From contig NZ_CYTW01000001.1 in assembly GCF_001458215.1 (NCBI RefSeq), positions 868,001 to 932,000 on the forward strand: a DNA stretch of 64,000 nucleotides, given 5' to 3'. A program made the position numbers and the translations under genes. Positions 1 through 8,400 of the stretch are shown here, in pieces; positions within the stretch are counted from its first letter, which is position 1, and every line of letters starts with the position of its first letter. The notes under the pieces are model-generated. The model saw only the letters and a program-made list of their open reading frames with translations, made no database searches and was not told where the DNA came from. Source of the stretch: Shimia thalassica (GTDB taxonomy: Bacteria > Pseudomonadota > Alphaproteobacteria > Rhodobacterales > Rhodobacteraceae).

Positions 1-180
1 CATTTCGCCAGAGGTTTGATCCTCCAGACCGGCGATGATGCGCAGCAAGGTTGTCTTGCCACAGCCAGAGCCGCCGAGCAGGCAAATGAACTCGCCCGAG
101 GCGATGTCCAGATTCACATCCTCAAGGGCCTGAAAGTTGCCAAAAGTCTTCTGGATGTTCTTGAGCGAAAGCCGCGCCAT
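1..180 (-). CDS. ABC transporter ATP-binding protein, N-terminal 60 residues (cut by window edge)
   Basis: Only the first 60 residues are inside the window; the rest continues beyond position 1. The reading begins [20 protein letters not shown] and carries a Walker A loop, GGSGCGKTT, at about residues 36-44, which identifies an ABC ATPase. The loop and the following [13 protein letters not shown] match the importer class that includes PotA, FbpC and UgpC. It lies 61 nt downstream of a polyamine-type binding protein on the same strand, so it is inferred to energise that importer in the cytoplasm, with the permease genes beyond the edge. The ATG at 178-180 is the only good start near this conserved N-terminus. 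Confidence 0.9.
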   Translation of the reverse strand, partial: MARLSLKNIQKTFGNFQALEDVNLDIASGEFICLLGGSGCGKTTLLRIIAGLEDQTSGEM

Positions 181-241
181 TGCACTGTGCCTTTTTGTGT
201 GTCGGGTCGGCGTCTGTGCACCAACCCGACAAGAGGGTGTG

Positions 242-1291
242 TTACTGGGAGATCATCTCGAGATACTTATCCGACAACCAGTCCCCTTCGCGCAGGTGAA
301 TGTGGGTCTGGCTGCGAATGGGCGTGCCCGAGCTTCCGACCGATGCGAATTCTTCATCGGTCAGATCCATCGCGTCGCGTTTTGCGACGGGCGCAACGCC
401 AAGGTTGCGGGCCATTTCTGCCTGCACGTCCGGACGGATCATATAGTTGATGAACTTCTCGGCGGCTTCGATGTTTTTAGAGTCGCGTGGCACGATCCAG
501 TAAGCATCCCCCAGAATGCCGCCTTCTCGTGGGAAAGTCGAAACAACCGGCAGGCCGTCCATGGCCGACAACATTGTAACATCGTGATAGTAAAGGCCAC
601 CAACCAGCTCTCCGGCTTCAAGGCTTTGTTGGAACTGTCCCTCATCGCGATACCAAAGCTGGACCTGCGGTTTGAGTTCGGCAATCTTGGCGATCACCTT
701 TTCCAGACCTTCGCGGGTTTCCATCACGTCATAGCTGCCAAAGAACGTGAGCGCGGTTGCTTCCATCAGGCCGCTGTTGGCATTCGAGGTCAGGCCAAGT
801 TTCCCATCCCAATCACGGGTCCACAGATCGGCCCAAGATGTCGGTGCCTCTGCCACGGTATCGGTATTGGTCACAAATGTCGTAAACCACGATAGGGCGC
901 CGACGGCATTCAGGTTGCCGTTATCACTTGTTTTGGTGAATCCGTCCAAAAGTGTTTGTGTGTTGGGAATATTGTCGGCGTTCAGGTTTGCCCACAAATT
1001 GATGGATTGTCCGCGAACGAAAACTTCGTCGGCAACAAGTGACAGGTCCGCTGGGGCCTTCTTGGCACGTGCGGCGTTGGTCAATTGCGTCAACCAGGCC
1101 TGATCTGCCGGTTGTGCAATCGAGCGAACGGTGATGCCGGTTTCCTCTGTGAAACCGGGGTAGATGACTTCTTTGAGGGTTTCCTCAAAAAAGCCGCCCC
1201 ATGCACTGACTGTGATTTCTTCGGCAAAGACACCGCTGCCGGTCAGCGCAGCACAGCTGGCAACGAGGGTGAAAGTTTTACGCAAGCTCAT
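242..1291 (-). CDS. Periplasmic substrate-binding protein of a spermidine/putrescine-type ABC transporter
   Basis: The 349-residue product has a clear Sec signal peptide ([18 protein letters not shown], cleavage near VFA-EE at about 23). The mature part has the fold features of family 1 extracellular solute-binding proteins of the PotD/PotF type ([37 protein letters not shown]). A start further upstream is possible, but it would put 35 unsuitable residues before the signal peptide, and a GGGAGCC sequence precedes the ATG at 1289-1291. The protein is secreted and captures the ligand for the importer whose ATPase starts at 180. The gene is divergent from the LysR gene at 1478, and a perfect dyad lies between them. 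The ligand is unknown; a polyamine or related amine is an inference from family membership. Confidence 0.88.
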   Translation of the reverse strand: MSLRKTFTLVASCAALTGSGVFAEEITVSAWGGFFEETLKEVIYPGFTEETGITVRSIAQPADQAWLTQLTNAARAKKAPADLSLVADEVFVRGQSINLWANLNADNIPNTQTLLDGFTKTSDNGNLNAVGALSWFTTFVTNTDTVAEAPTSWADLWTRDWDGKLGLTSNANSGLMEATALTFFGSYDVMETREGLEKVIAKIAELKPQVQLWYRDEGQFQQSLEAGELVGGLYYHDVTMLSAMDGLPVVSTFPREGGILGDAYWIVPRDSKNIEAAEKFINYMIRPDVQAEMARNLGVAPVAKRDAMDLTDEEFASVGSSGTPIRSQTHIHLREGDWLSDKYLEMISQ

Positions 1292-1390
1292 CGGTAAGGC
1301 TCCCTGAGTGAAAGGCATGTGCCACGCCTTAAATCCAGGCGCGACGAATTGAATTGCCTCGACCTTAGATAGCCACCCCTGACGGAACCA

Positions 1391-1406
1391 TATCAATCTG
1401 TTGATA
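1391..1406. promoter_or_regulatory. Dyad between divergent binding-protein and LysR genes; candidate operator
   Basis: TATCAA-TCTG-TTGATA is a perfect 6-bp inverted repeat with a 4-nt spacer. It lies about 100 nt upstream of the binding-protein start and 70 nt upstream of the LysR start. LysR-type regulators usually bind dyads of this size in the space they share with a divergent target. The assignment to this LysR is inference. Confidence 0.45.
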
Positions 1407-1477
1407 CAAGTATAAGCCAGTCGACATGTATCGTTTTTTTTGCTTTGCTTTCAGGCAGATCATGACTGGGGAACAAG

Positions 1478-2389
1478 ATGCGTTTGACCGATATCGATTT
1501 GCGATTGCTGCGCGTTTTCAAGGCAGTGGTCGAGGCAGGGGGCTTTGTCAAAGCGCAGGCCGAGCTGGGAATCAGCCAACCCGCCATCAGTTCCCATATC
1601 GCCAACCTCGAACAACGCCTGAGTGTGCGATTGTGTAATCGGGGGCGTCAGGGGTTCTCTCTGACACCGCAGGGCGAACAGGTTTTGGCCGAGACAAACC
1701 AACTGCTCAATCATTTGGATTCCTATGCCAACCGGCTGAATGAAATTGGACGCACGCCGGAAATGCTGCTTCGGATCGGGGTGGTGGATTGCATGGTGAC
1801 AGATACGCAGAACCCGCTTTCTGCGACGATCTCGAAAGCGGACCAGTACTTTGACAACCTGAAAGTCCGGATCGGGGTCTATGACTATCTCGATTGCATC
1901 ACAGAACTGCGCTCCGGTCGGCTTGATATCGCTCTGGTCGGCATGGGGGTGAACGAAAAAGCCCCGAGCGATGTCGAGGCTAAACACTTGTACGACGAGC
2001 CGAGCGGGCTTTTTTGCAGTCCGCAACACGCGTGTAGCCGAACAGAAGATCCTGATGCGCTTGAGGGGCTGGTGCAAAACAGCAAAATCTCGGCGCACAG
2101 TTTTCTGAGCAACCCAATGGATGAGACGCTGGATATCCGCTTGCTGGAAGAGAACTCCGAGATTTCACAAGGCAATATCGAGTCGACCACCTACCTGACA
2201 TTGGCAGGGTCACATGTTGGTCTGATCCCGGTGCACTTTGCAGGTTTCTGGGTGAATGAGGGCAAGCTGGTTGAACTTGCCCCCGAGCGCTACAGGGTTG
2301 TTTCTGAAATACACGCGCTCAGGCTTCAGAACCCGAAACACAGCGACGCGGTGGACTGGGTCTGGTCTCACATTCTGGATGCGCGCTAA
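1478..2389 (+). CDS. LysR-family transcriptional regulator
   Basis: The protein has 303 residues, the usual LysR size. Its N-terminal winged helix-turn-helix (residues 1-65) reads RLLRVFKAVVEAGGFVKAQA, then GISQPAISSHIANLEQRL and FSLTPQGEQV, the standard LysR signature. The rest is the effector-binding domain. It is transcribed away from the polyamine-type binding protein, the arrangement in which a LysR protein often controls its divergent neighbour and itself. The gene ends 2 nt before the convergent nitroreductase stop. The inducer cannot be read from sequence. Confidence 0.93.
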   Translation: MRLTDIDLRLLRVFKAVVEAGGFVKAQAELGISQPAISSHIANLEQRLSVRLCNRGRQGFSLTPQGEQVLAETNQLLNHLDSYANRLNEIGRTPEMLLRIGVVDCMVTDTQNPLSATISKADQYFDNLKVRIGVYDYLDCITELRSGRLDIALVGMGVNEKAPSDVEAKHLYDEPSGLFCSPQHACSRTEDPDALEGLVQNSKISAHSFLSNPMDETLDIRLLEENSEISQGNIESTTYLTLAGSHVGLIPVHFAGFWVNEGKLVELAPERYRVVSEIHALRLQNPKHSDAVDWVWSHILDAR

Positions 2390-2391
2390 CC

Positions 2392-3078
2392 TCAGGAAGA
2401 GGCGTTATCGAACCCTAGAAAGCGCGTTGTATTGCTTTCGGGGCGTCTGCGCGACACCACCGAATTTGCTGCAAAGTCTTCATCCGGCCAGCCAAGTGCA
2501 ACACAGGTCAAGATAACCTGATCTTCGGGAATGTTGGCCACTTCACGCACAACGGGGCTTTGCATGATGCCTTGACCGTTGATAACGGCCCCAAGACCAC
2601 GGCTCCATGCCGCAAGTACCAGACCATAGGTCATCGCACCTGTGTCGAAATGGGCGATGGTATTGTCCAAAAGCGAGCGGTCGAAACACACAACAACCGA
2701 AACCGGCGCATCAAACTGGCGAAACCCGCGCATGACCCAGTCCTGGCGTTTCTCTGCGTCGTGACGTTCGATGCCCATCGCTTCGAACAGCTGAATGGCG
2801 ATTTCGATCTGGCGTTCGCGGTGCGGCCCTTCATACGCAGCATAATCTTCGATCTCGCGGCTGGGCGGGACACCCCCGAGCATTTTTTCGGTATTCCCTT
2901 TGCGCACACGTTCCAGCGGCTCGCCCGTCAGCACATGCAGGTGCCAGGGTTGCGTATTCATCGACGATGGGGCGCGATTTGCCAGCGCGATAATCTCTTC
3001 CAAAAGGTCTCTGGAAACCGGCTGATCCGTAAACCCACGGATTGAGCGGCGCTGTTGAATGGCTTGGTCGAGGTTCAT
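2392..3078 (-). CDS. Nitroreductase-family FMN oxidoreductase
   Basis: The 228-residue product begins MNLDQAIQQRRSIRGFTDQP, the RRSxRxF motif that contacts FMN phosphate in nitroreductases. It continues with ANRAPSSMNTQPWHLHVL (the APSSxNxQPW motif) and later GLGAVINGQGI and ILTCVALGWPDE. Family members are dimeric cytosolic flavoproteins that reduce nitroaromatics, quinones or enoate-like compounds with NAD(P)H. The gene converges on the LysR gene and diverges from the acyl-CoA synthetase at 3314 across 235 nt. Its physiological substrate is not predictable from this context. Confidence 0.93.
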   Translation of the reverse strand: MNLDQAIQQRRSIRGFTDQPVSRDLLEEIIALANRAPSSMNTQPWHLHVLTGEPLERVRKGNTEKMLGGVPPSREIEDYAAYEGPHRERQIEIAIQLFEAMGIERHDAEKRQDWVMRGFRQFDAPVSVVVCFDRSLLDNTIAHFDTGAMTYGLVLAAWSRGLGAVINGQGIMQSPVVREVANIPEDQVILTCVALGWPDEDFAANSVVSRRRPESNTTRFLGFDNASS

Positions 3079-3313
3079 TTAGGCACCTTTCATGGGGGCT
3101 TGGAGCGTGTCGGAGCGGTCGAAAAAGATGGAAGCCCGAAAAGCAAATACCAAGCAACTGAAACCCGCTGGATCAGGATTGTTTCGTTCCGTCATTTCAC
3201 GACAGGGACCGGACAAGGCGTGTGGGGCAACCACAGACACGGTGTGGCGCAGGGTTGCTTTGTGATCCTCTTCGGGCAAGGCTGACCCCTGTCAGTATCC
3301 GGGGGGACACATC

Positions 3314-5182
3314 ATGGCCGTTTTTAGCGCAGACCCAATTCGCACCTTTGACGATCTTCAGACATTCGAGACCGAGCTCACGCTGGAACAACGCCTTCCA
3401 GAGCGCAGTATTCTGGACGTGTTTGTCGCGAGCGCGGTAAAACACCCCGATGCAACGGCGATTACCATGCTGATGACCGGAGCCGCGGACGAGGAACCAA
3501 GGCGCGTGTCTTACAGTGCGCTTCTTGGCATGATCCAAGGTGCCGCAAACATGTTTACGGCGCTTGGCGGGCCGGTTCCGGGGGTGGCCTATATGCTGCC
3601 GTCGCTTGTCGAAACCTATGTAACCTTGTGGGGGGCAGAGACGGCAGGCACTGCAGTGCCAATCAATTTCCTGCTTCAGCCGGACAGTATCACAGAGCTG
3701 ATCCGTGCCTCGGGGGCAAAGATCCTCGTGGCGCTTGGGCCCCATCCTCAACTGGATATCTGGGAAAAAGCAATGCACATAAGGGATCAGGTGCCCGGCT
3801 TGATACTGGTTCGCGTTTCTCCTCCCGGAACACCGGCAGAGGACGGTGTTGTGGATTTCGGAACCACATTGCCCCAGTACCCTCAGGACAGACTGTCCTT
3901 TGGAGATGCGCGCAGCGGCGATGATGTTGCTGCTTATTTCCACACAGGCGGGACAACGGGTGTTCCAAAACTTGTCGCACACACCCACCGAAGCCAGCTT
4001 GTCGCGGCGTTTGGGGGCGCGGCAATGTGTGGGTACACGCCTGACGATACTCTCACGGCGACTTTGCCCCTGTTTCATGTCGCGGGCACAATCGTCGCGG
4101 GGCTAAGTGCGTTTATGGCAGGGGTTGAATTGCTGGTGATGACACCGGGCGGCTTGCGCAACCCTGTGATCGTCGAGAGCTTTTGGCGTCTTGTCGACCA
4201 ATACAAGGCAACCTTGGTAGGAGGCGTGCCGACCGCGATTGGAGCCGTGTTGCAAACCCCTGCCGATGACTGCGACCTGAGTGCATTGCGCGCGGGCCTG
4301 ACGGGGGCGGCGCTTCTGCCACCCGCGGTCAGGGATCGGTTCAAGGAGGTGACAGGGCGCAATCTTTACGAAATTCTGGGCATGACCGAGGCCTCGGGAT
4401 TGATCAGCATCGATCCGTTGAGCGGGCCGGGTGGCGTTGGCTCCGTTGGCTGGGCCTTGCCCTATACGCAGGTCGATGTTTTGACCCTGACACAGGATGG
4501 TCGTCTGGGAGATCCCTGCAAACCCGGAGATATCGGTGTGATCGCGATCAAGGGCGATCATATCTCTCCGGGATACCGCAATCCCGCGCACAACGCAGGC
4601 GTCTTTGAGAATGGCCTGCTGAATTCGGGTGATCTTGGGTACAAGGATGCCGCGGGGCGTCTTTACGTGGCAGGACGGTCCAAAGACCTTATCATTCGAA
4701 GCGGTCACAACATTGATCCGGCCATGATTGAGAACGCCTTGAGCGCCCATCCCGCAGTGGCTGTTGCGGCGGCGGTTGGCATGCCCGATGCCTATGCCGG
4801 AGAGCTTCCCATCTGTTTTGTTGAGCTGCACGAAGGTGCAGAAGCCAGCATCGAAGATTTGATGCAGCATGCGCAATCGCACATTGACGAACGCCCCGCG
4901 TGGCCCAAGCAGATTCATGTGATCGAGACCGTGCCCCTGACCTCTGTTGGCAAGATTTACAAACCCGGCCTGCGATGTGATGCGGCCAGACTGATGGTTT
5001 CGGACCTTGTCCAAACCGTCTTGGGGGCGGGGACTGCCAAGGTGGACGTCAAAGAAGGCGGGGCACGTGGGATGGTGGTCGAGGTCGCGCTGGGCCCAGC
5101 AGATCAAGAGGTCGCATCAAAGGTTGAACAGGCGCTGGCAACGTTTCTTTTCGAGGCGAAAGTTTACACTCAAACGGGGTAA
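3314..5182 (+). CDS. AMP-dependent acyl-CoA synthetase/ligase
   Basis: The 622-residue protein belongs to the ANL adenylating enzymes. Core motif A3 is YFHTGGTTGVPK at about residue 208, followed by LPLFHVAGT, then A5 GMTEASG, A7/A8 SGDLGYKDAAGRLYVAGRSK and the A10 lysine in TSVGKIYKPGL near the C terminus. It should activate a carboxylate to the acyl-adenylate and then to the CoA thioester. A further 60 or so residues follow the A10 motif, so the tail is longer than in minimal family members. A GGGGGGA stretch precedes the ATG. The gene stands alone, so the substrate is open; a medium-chain or branched fatty acid is a guess. Confidence 0.92.
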   Translation: MAVFSADPIRTFDDLQTFETELTLEQRLPERSILDVFVASAVKHPDATAITMLMTGAADEEPRRVSYSALLGMIQGAANMFTALGGPVPGVAYMLPSLVETYVTLWGAETAGTAVPINFLLQPDSITELIRASGAKILVALGPHPQLDIWEKAMHIRDQVPGLILVRVSPPGTPAEDGVVDFGTTLPQYPQDRLSFGDARSGDDVAAYFHTGGTTGVPKLVAHTHRSQLVAAFGGAAMCGYTPDDTLTATLPLFHVAGTIVAGLSAFMAGVELLVMTPGGLRNPVIVESFWRLVDQYKATLVGGVPTAIGAVLQTPADDCDLSALRAGLTGAALLPPAVRDRFKEVTGRNLYEILGMTEASGLISIDPLSGPGGVGSVGWALPYTQVDVLTLTQDGRLGDPCKPGDIGVIAIKGDHISPGYRNPAHNAGVFENGLLNSGDLGYKDAAGRLYVAGRSKDLIIRSGHNIDPAMIENALSAHPAVAVAAAVGMPDAYAGELPICFVELHEGAEASIEDLMQHAQSHIDERPAWPKQIHVIETVPLTSVGKIYKPGLRCDAARLMVSDLVQTVLGAGTAKVDVKEGGARGMVVEVALGPADQEVASKVEQALATFLFEAKVYTQTG

Positions 5183-5272
5183 TGACGATGGTCTGCTGAG
5201 GCAGGGCGCCGTCGCCGTTCCCGTGATCTTTTGACGTGTCTCGGCCTTCTGCCACCCATTTCGTACCAGTGC

Positions 5273-5332
5273 CAAAACGCCAGTTTTGCAGGTTTCCCGT
5301 GCAAAATAGCACTATTTTATGCGTTTCACGCA
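5273..5332. promoter_or_regulatory. Chain of four overlapping or adjacent inverted repeats upstream of the RTX gene
   Basis: Four perfect inverted repeats follow one another: CAAAAC/GTTTTG (5273-5288), TTTTGCA/TGCAAAA (5284-5306), AAAATAG/CTATTTT (5303-5318) and TGCGT/ACGCA (5320-5332). The first three share arms, so as RNA they would be mutually exclusive. They lie 100-160 nt upstream of the RTX start, in an AT-rich stretch. They may be operators, an attenuator, or part of the terminator region of the upstream synthetase gene. Confidence 0.45.
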
Positions 5333-5432
5333 AACCTACTATTATATATCAATATTAAGATGTCTCGGTTGAGGCATATCAATGCTGTGACGCCAATTCC
5401 CAAATAAAATTGAGGGAAGAGGAGAGATATCT

Positions 5433-8400
5433 ATGGCTGATTATTTTGTGACCAACGTCTACACAGACGATGACGACAACACGATTCATGGCGGCGGAAG
5501 CAATGATCGGTTGACCTATTCCTATACGATCCCGAACACCGGCGTTACGACGGGCTATTTCTCGGGCGGTCTGCCCGGTGGGTATTCGGGGCTTTTTGAT
5601 GGAAGCGGTAGCAACAACGCTTGGTATAGCGGCATGGAGCACCTGACCTTCCTGACGTCCGTAGCGGGCAACGACAATATCCGCTCCGGCGACGGAAACG
5701 ACTCGTTGATGTCAGGGGCGGGCAACGACACGCTGAGTTCCGGCGGTGGCCATGATACGATTGATGGCGGATCAGGCGTGGACTACTGGAATGCGGACCG
5801 CTCGGCCGATGCCACGGTTTCTATCGATCTCAACGGTGTGAGCACACTGACCGGCGGTGGTTCGGTGCGCAACATGGAAGGGTTTCATCTGACCACAGGC
5901 TCGGGCAATGACAACGTGACCGGTTTTATCAACAGCACGTTGCACGATTGGGTGTCCACTGGCGACGGGAATGATCTGATCACCATGTGGAGCGGTGGCA
6001 CGGACGAAATCCATGGTGGCTTGGGGAATGACAGGCTTGTGCTAACGAATGCGCTTGGGCCTGTCTCGACCAGCTATTGGTCTGGTGACCTGACCCAAGG
6101 CTACAGCGGTCTGTTTGATGGCCCCGGCGGGGCGAATACCTGGTTCTATGGAATTGAGAATTTCACCTACACCGACGAGGCAGGGGGCGCCGACGTCATC
6201 CGCACGGGCGATGGCAATGACAGCATTTCAACGGCGTTGGGCAACGATACGATCAATTCAGGCGGTGGCGTCGACACGCTTGATGGCGGGGAGGGCACAG
6301 ACTACTGGCAGGCAGATCTATCTGGTCATGCATTGGTCAATGTAAACCTCAACGAACCTTCGACACTTGAAGGCGGCGGATCGGTGCAGAATATGGAAGG
6401 TTTCCATCTGACCACCGGCGCTGGCAACGATAGTATCACCGGACATGTCGACAGCGTCCTGACGGATCGGGTTTACAGTGGCGCGGGTGACGACCTGATC
6501 ACCATGTGGGTGGGCAACACGGACGAAATTCACGGCGGTGCCGGAGAAGACCGTTTGGTCGTGATCAATGACTCCGGGGCGATCAACACAAGCTATTGGA
6601 CCGTGGACACGGGCAATGGCGGCTATAATGGCCTGTTTGATGGTCCGGGTGGCGATAACATGTGGTTCTATGGCATTGACCACTTCACCTATACCGATCT
6701 GGCGGGTGAAAATGACAGGGTACGCACCGGTTATGGCAACGATAGCGTTCTTGCGGGAGACGGAAACGATACCCTGAATTCTGCTGGTGGTGACGATACG
6801 CTAGACGGAGGCGCGGGCACCGATTACTGGATCGCGGATTTGTCCGGTCACGCGATGGTTGACGTCGACCTGAACGAGGTTTCGGACTTTGAAGGCAACG
6901 GCACCGTTCGCAATATGGAAGGCTTTAATCTGACGACGGGTGATGGTGATGACCGCATCACCGGCCACCGGGAAGGCGCATTGAATGACCGTGTCGCTGG
7001 CGGCGAGGGTGATGACCTCATCACCATGTGGACGGGCGGAGACAACCAAATATACGGCGGACCGGGGGACGACCGGTTGGTGGTGACCAATGAAGTCGGC
7101 GCAACCACGACCAGTTATTGGGCCTTGGACGCCGATCATGGGGGCTATAACGGCTTGCTTGATGGTCCGGCTGGGAACAACACCTGGTTCTATGGCATCA
7201 ACCATTTCACCTATACCGGCACAATCGATGAAAATGACAATATCCGCACAGGGGACGGGAACGACAGCGTCACAACTGCTGGCGGCAATGACATCATTCA
7301 TTCCGGCGGTGGACACGATACGGTGGACGGCGGCGCCGGAACCGATTACTGGCATGCGGATCGCAGTGCCGATGACGTTGTAGACGTGGACCTGAACGTG
7401 GTCTCGGACCTCACAGGGGGCGGTTCTGTCCGCAACATGGAAGGGTTCAACATAACCGCAGGTGCCGGCAATGACAGCATCACCGGCTTTGAGGCCAACT
7501 CGTCCAATGACTTTGTCTATGGTGGTGACGGGGATGACCTGATCCGTATGTGGATGGGGGGCACGGACGAGATTCGCGGCCAAGGCGGGTCGGACCGGCT
7601 GGTCTTGACCAATGCCCAAGGCGCCACCAACACCAGCTACTGGTCAGGAAATGCTACGGACGGCTACAGCGGTTTGTTCGATGGTCCGGGGGCTGCCAAT
7701 ACATGGTTCTATGGAATTGAGCATTTCACCTATACCGACGAGGCAGGAGAGAACGACAACCTTCGAACCGGCGCTGGCGATGACAGCATTGCAAGTGCCG
7801 GCGGCAATGACACGGTCAATTCGAACGCTGGCGACGATACCGTCGACGGCGGGGCAGGGACCGACTTCTGGCTGGCAGATCGCAGCGCGGATGCTCTGGT
7901 CGACGTAAACCTGAATGAAACCTCCATGCTGACGGGCGGTGGCTCGGTCCAGAATATGGAAGGCTTCAACATCACCACCGGAAGCGGCAACGACAGCGTC
8001 ACGGGCCACACCGACAGCGCATTCGGGGACTATGTGAACACTGGCAGTGGTGACGACCTGATCACCATGTGGATGGGAAACACTGACGAAATCCATGGTG
8101 GGGCCGGATCGGATCAGCTGGTCCTGACAAACGCCCAAGGGGCCATCAGCACGAGCTATTGGTCAGGCAACGCCACTGATGGGTACAGCGGGTTGTATGA
8201 CGGTCCGGGTGGGCACAATACCTGGTTCTACGGGATCGAAAGCTTTGTCTACGTTGATGACGCTGGCGGAAGTGACACCATCAGAACCGGCGACGGCGAT
8301 GACAGTATTGCCGCCGGTGCGGGCAACGATACCATCTTGTCCGGTGCAGGCGACGATACGGTTGATGGCGGGGCAGGCACCGATCGCATGGTCTGTTCAA

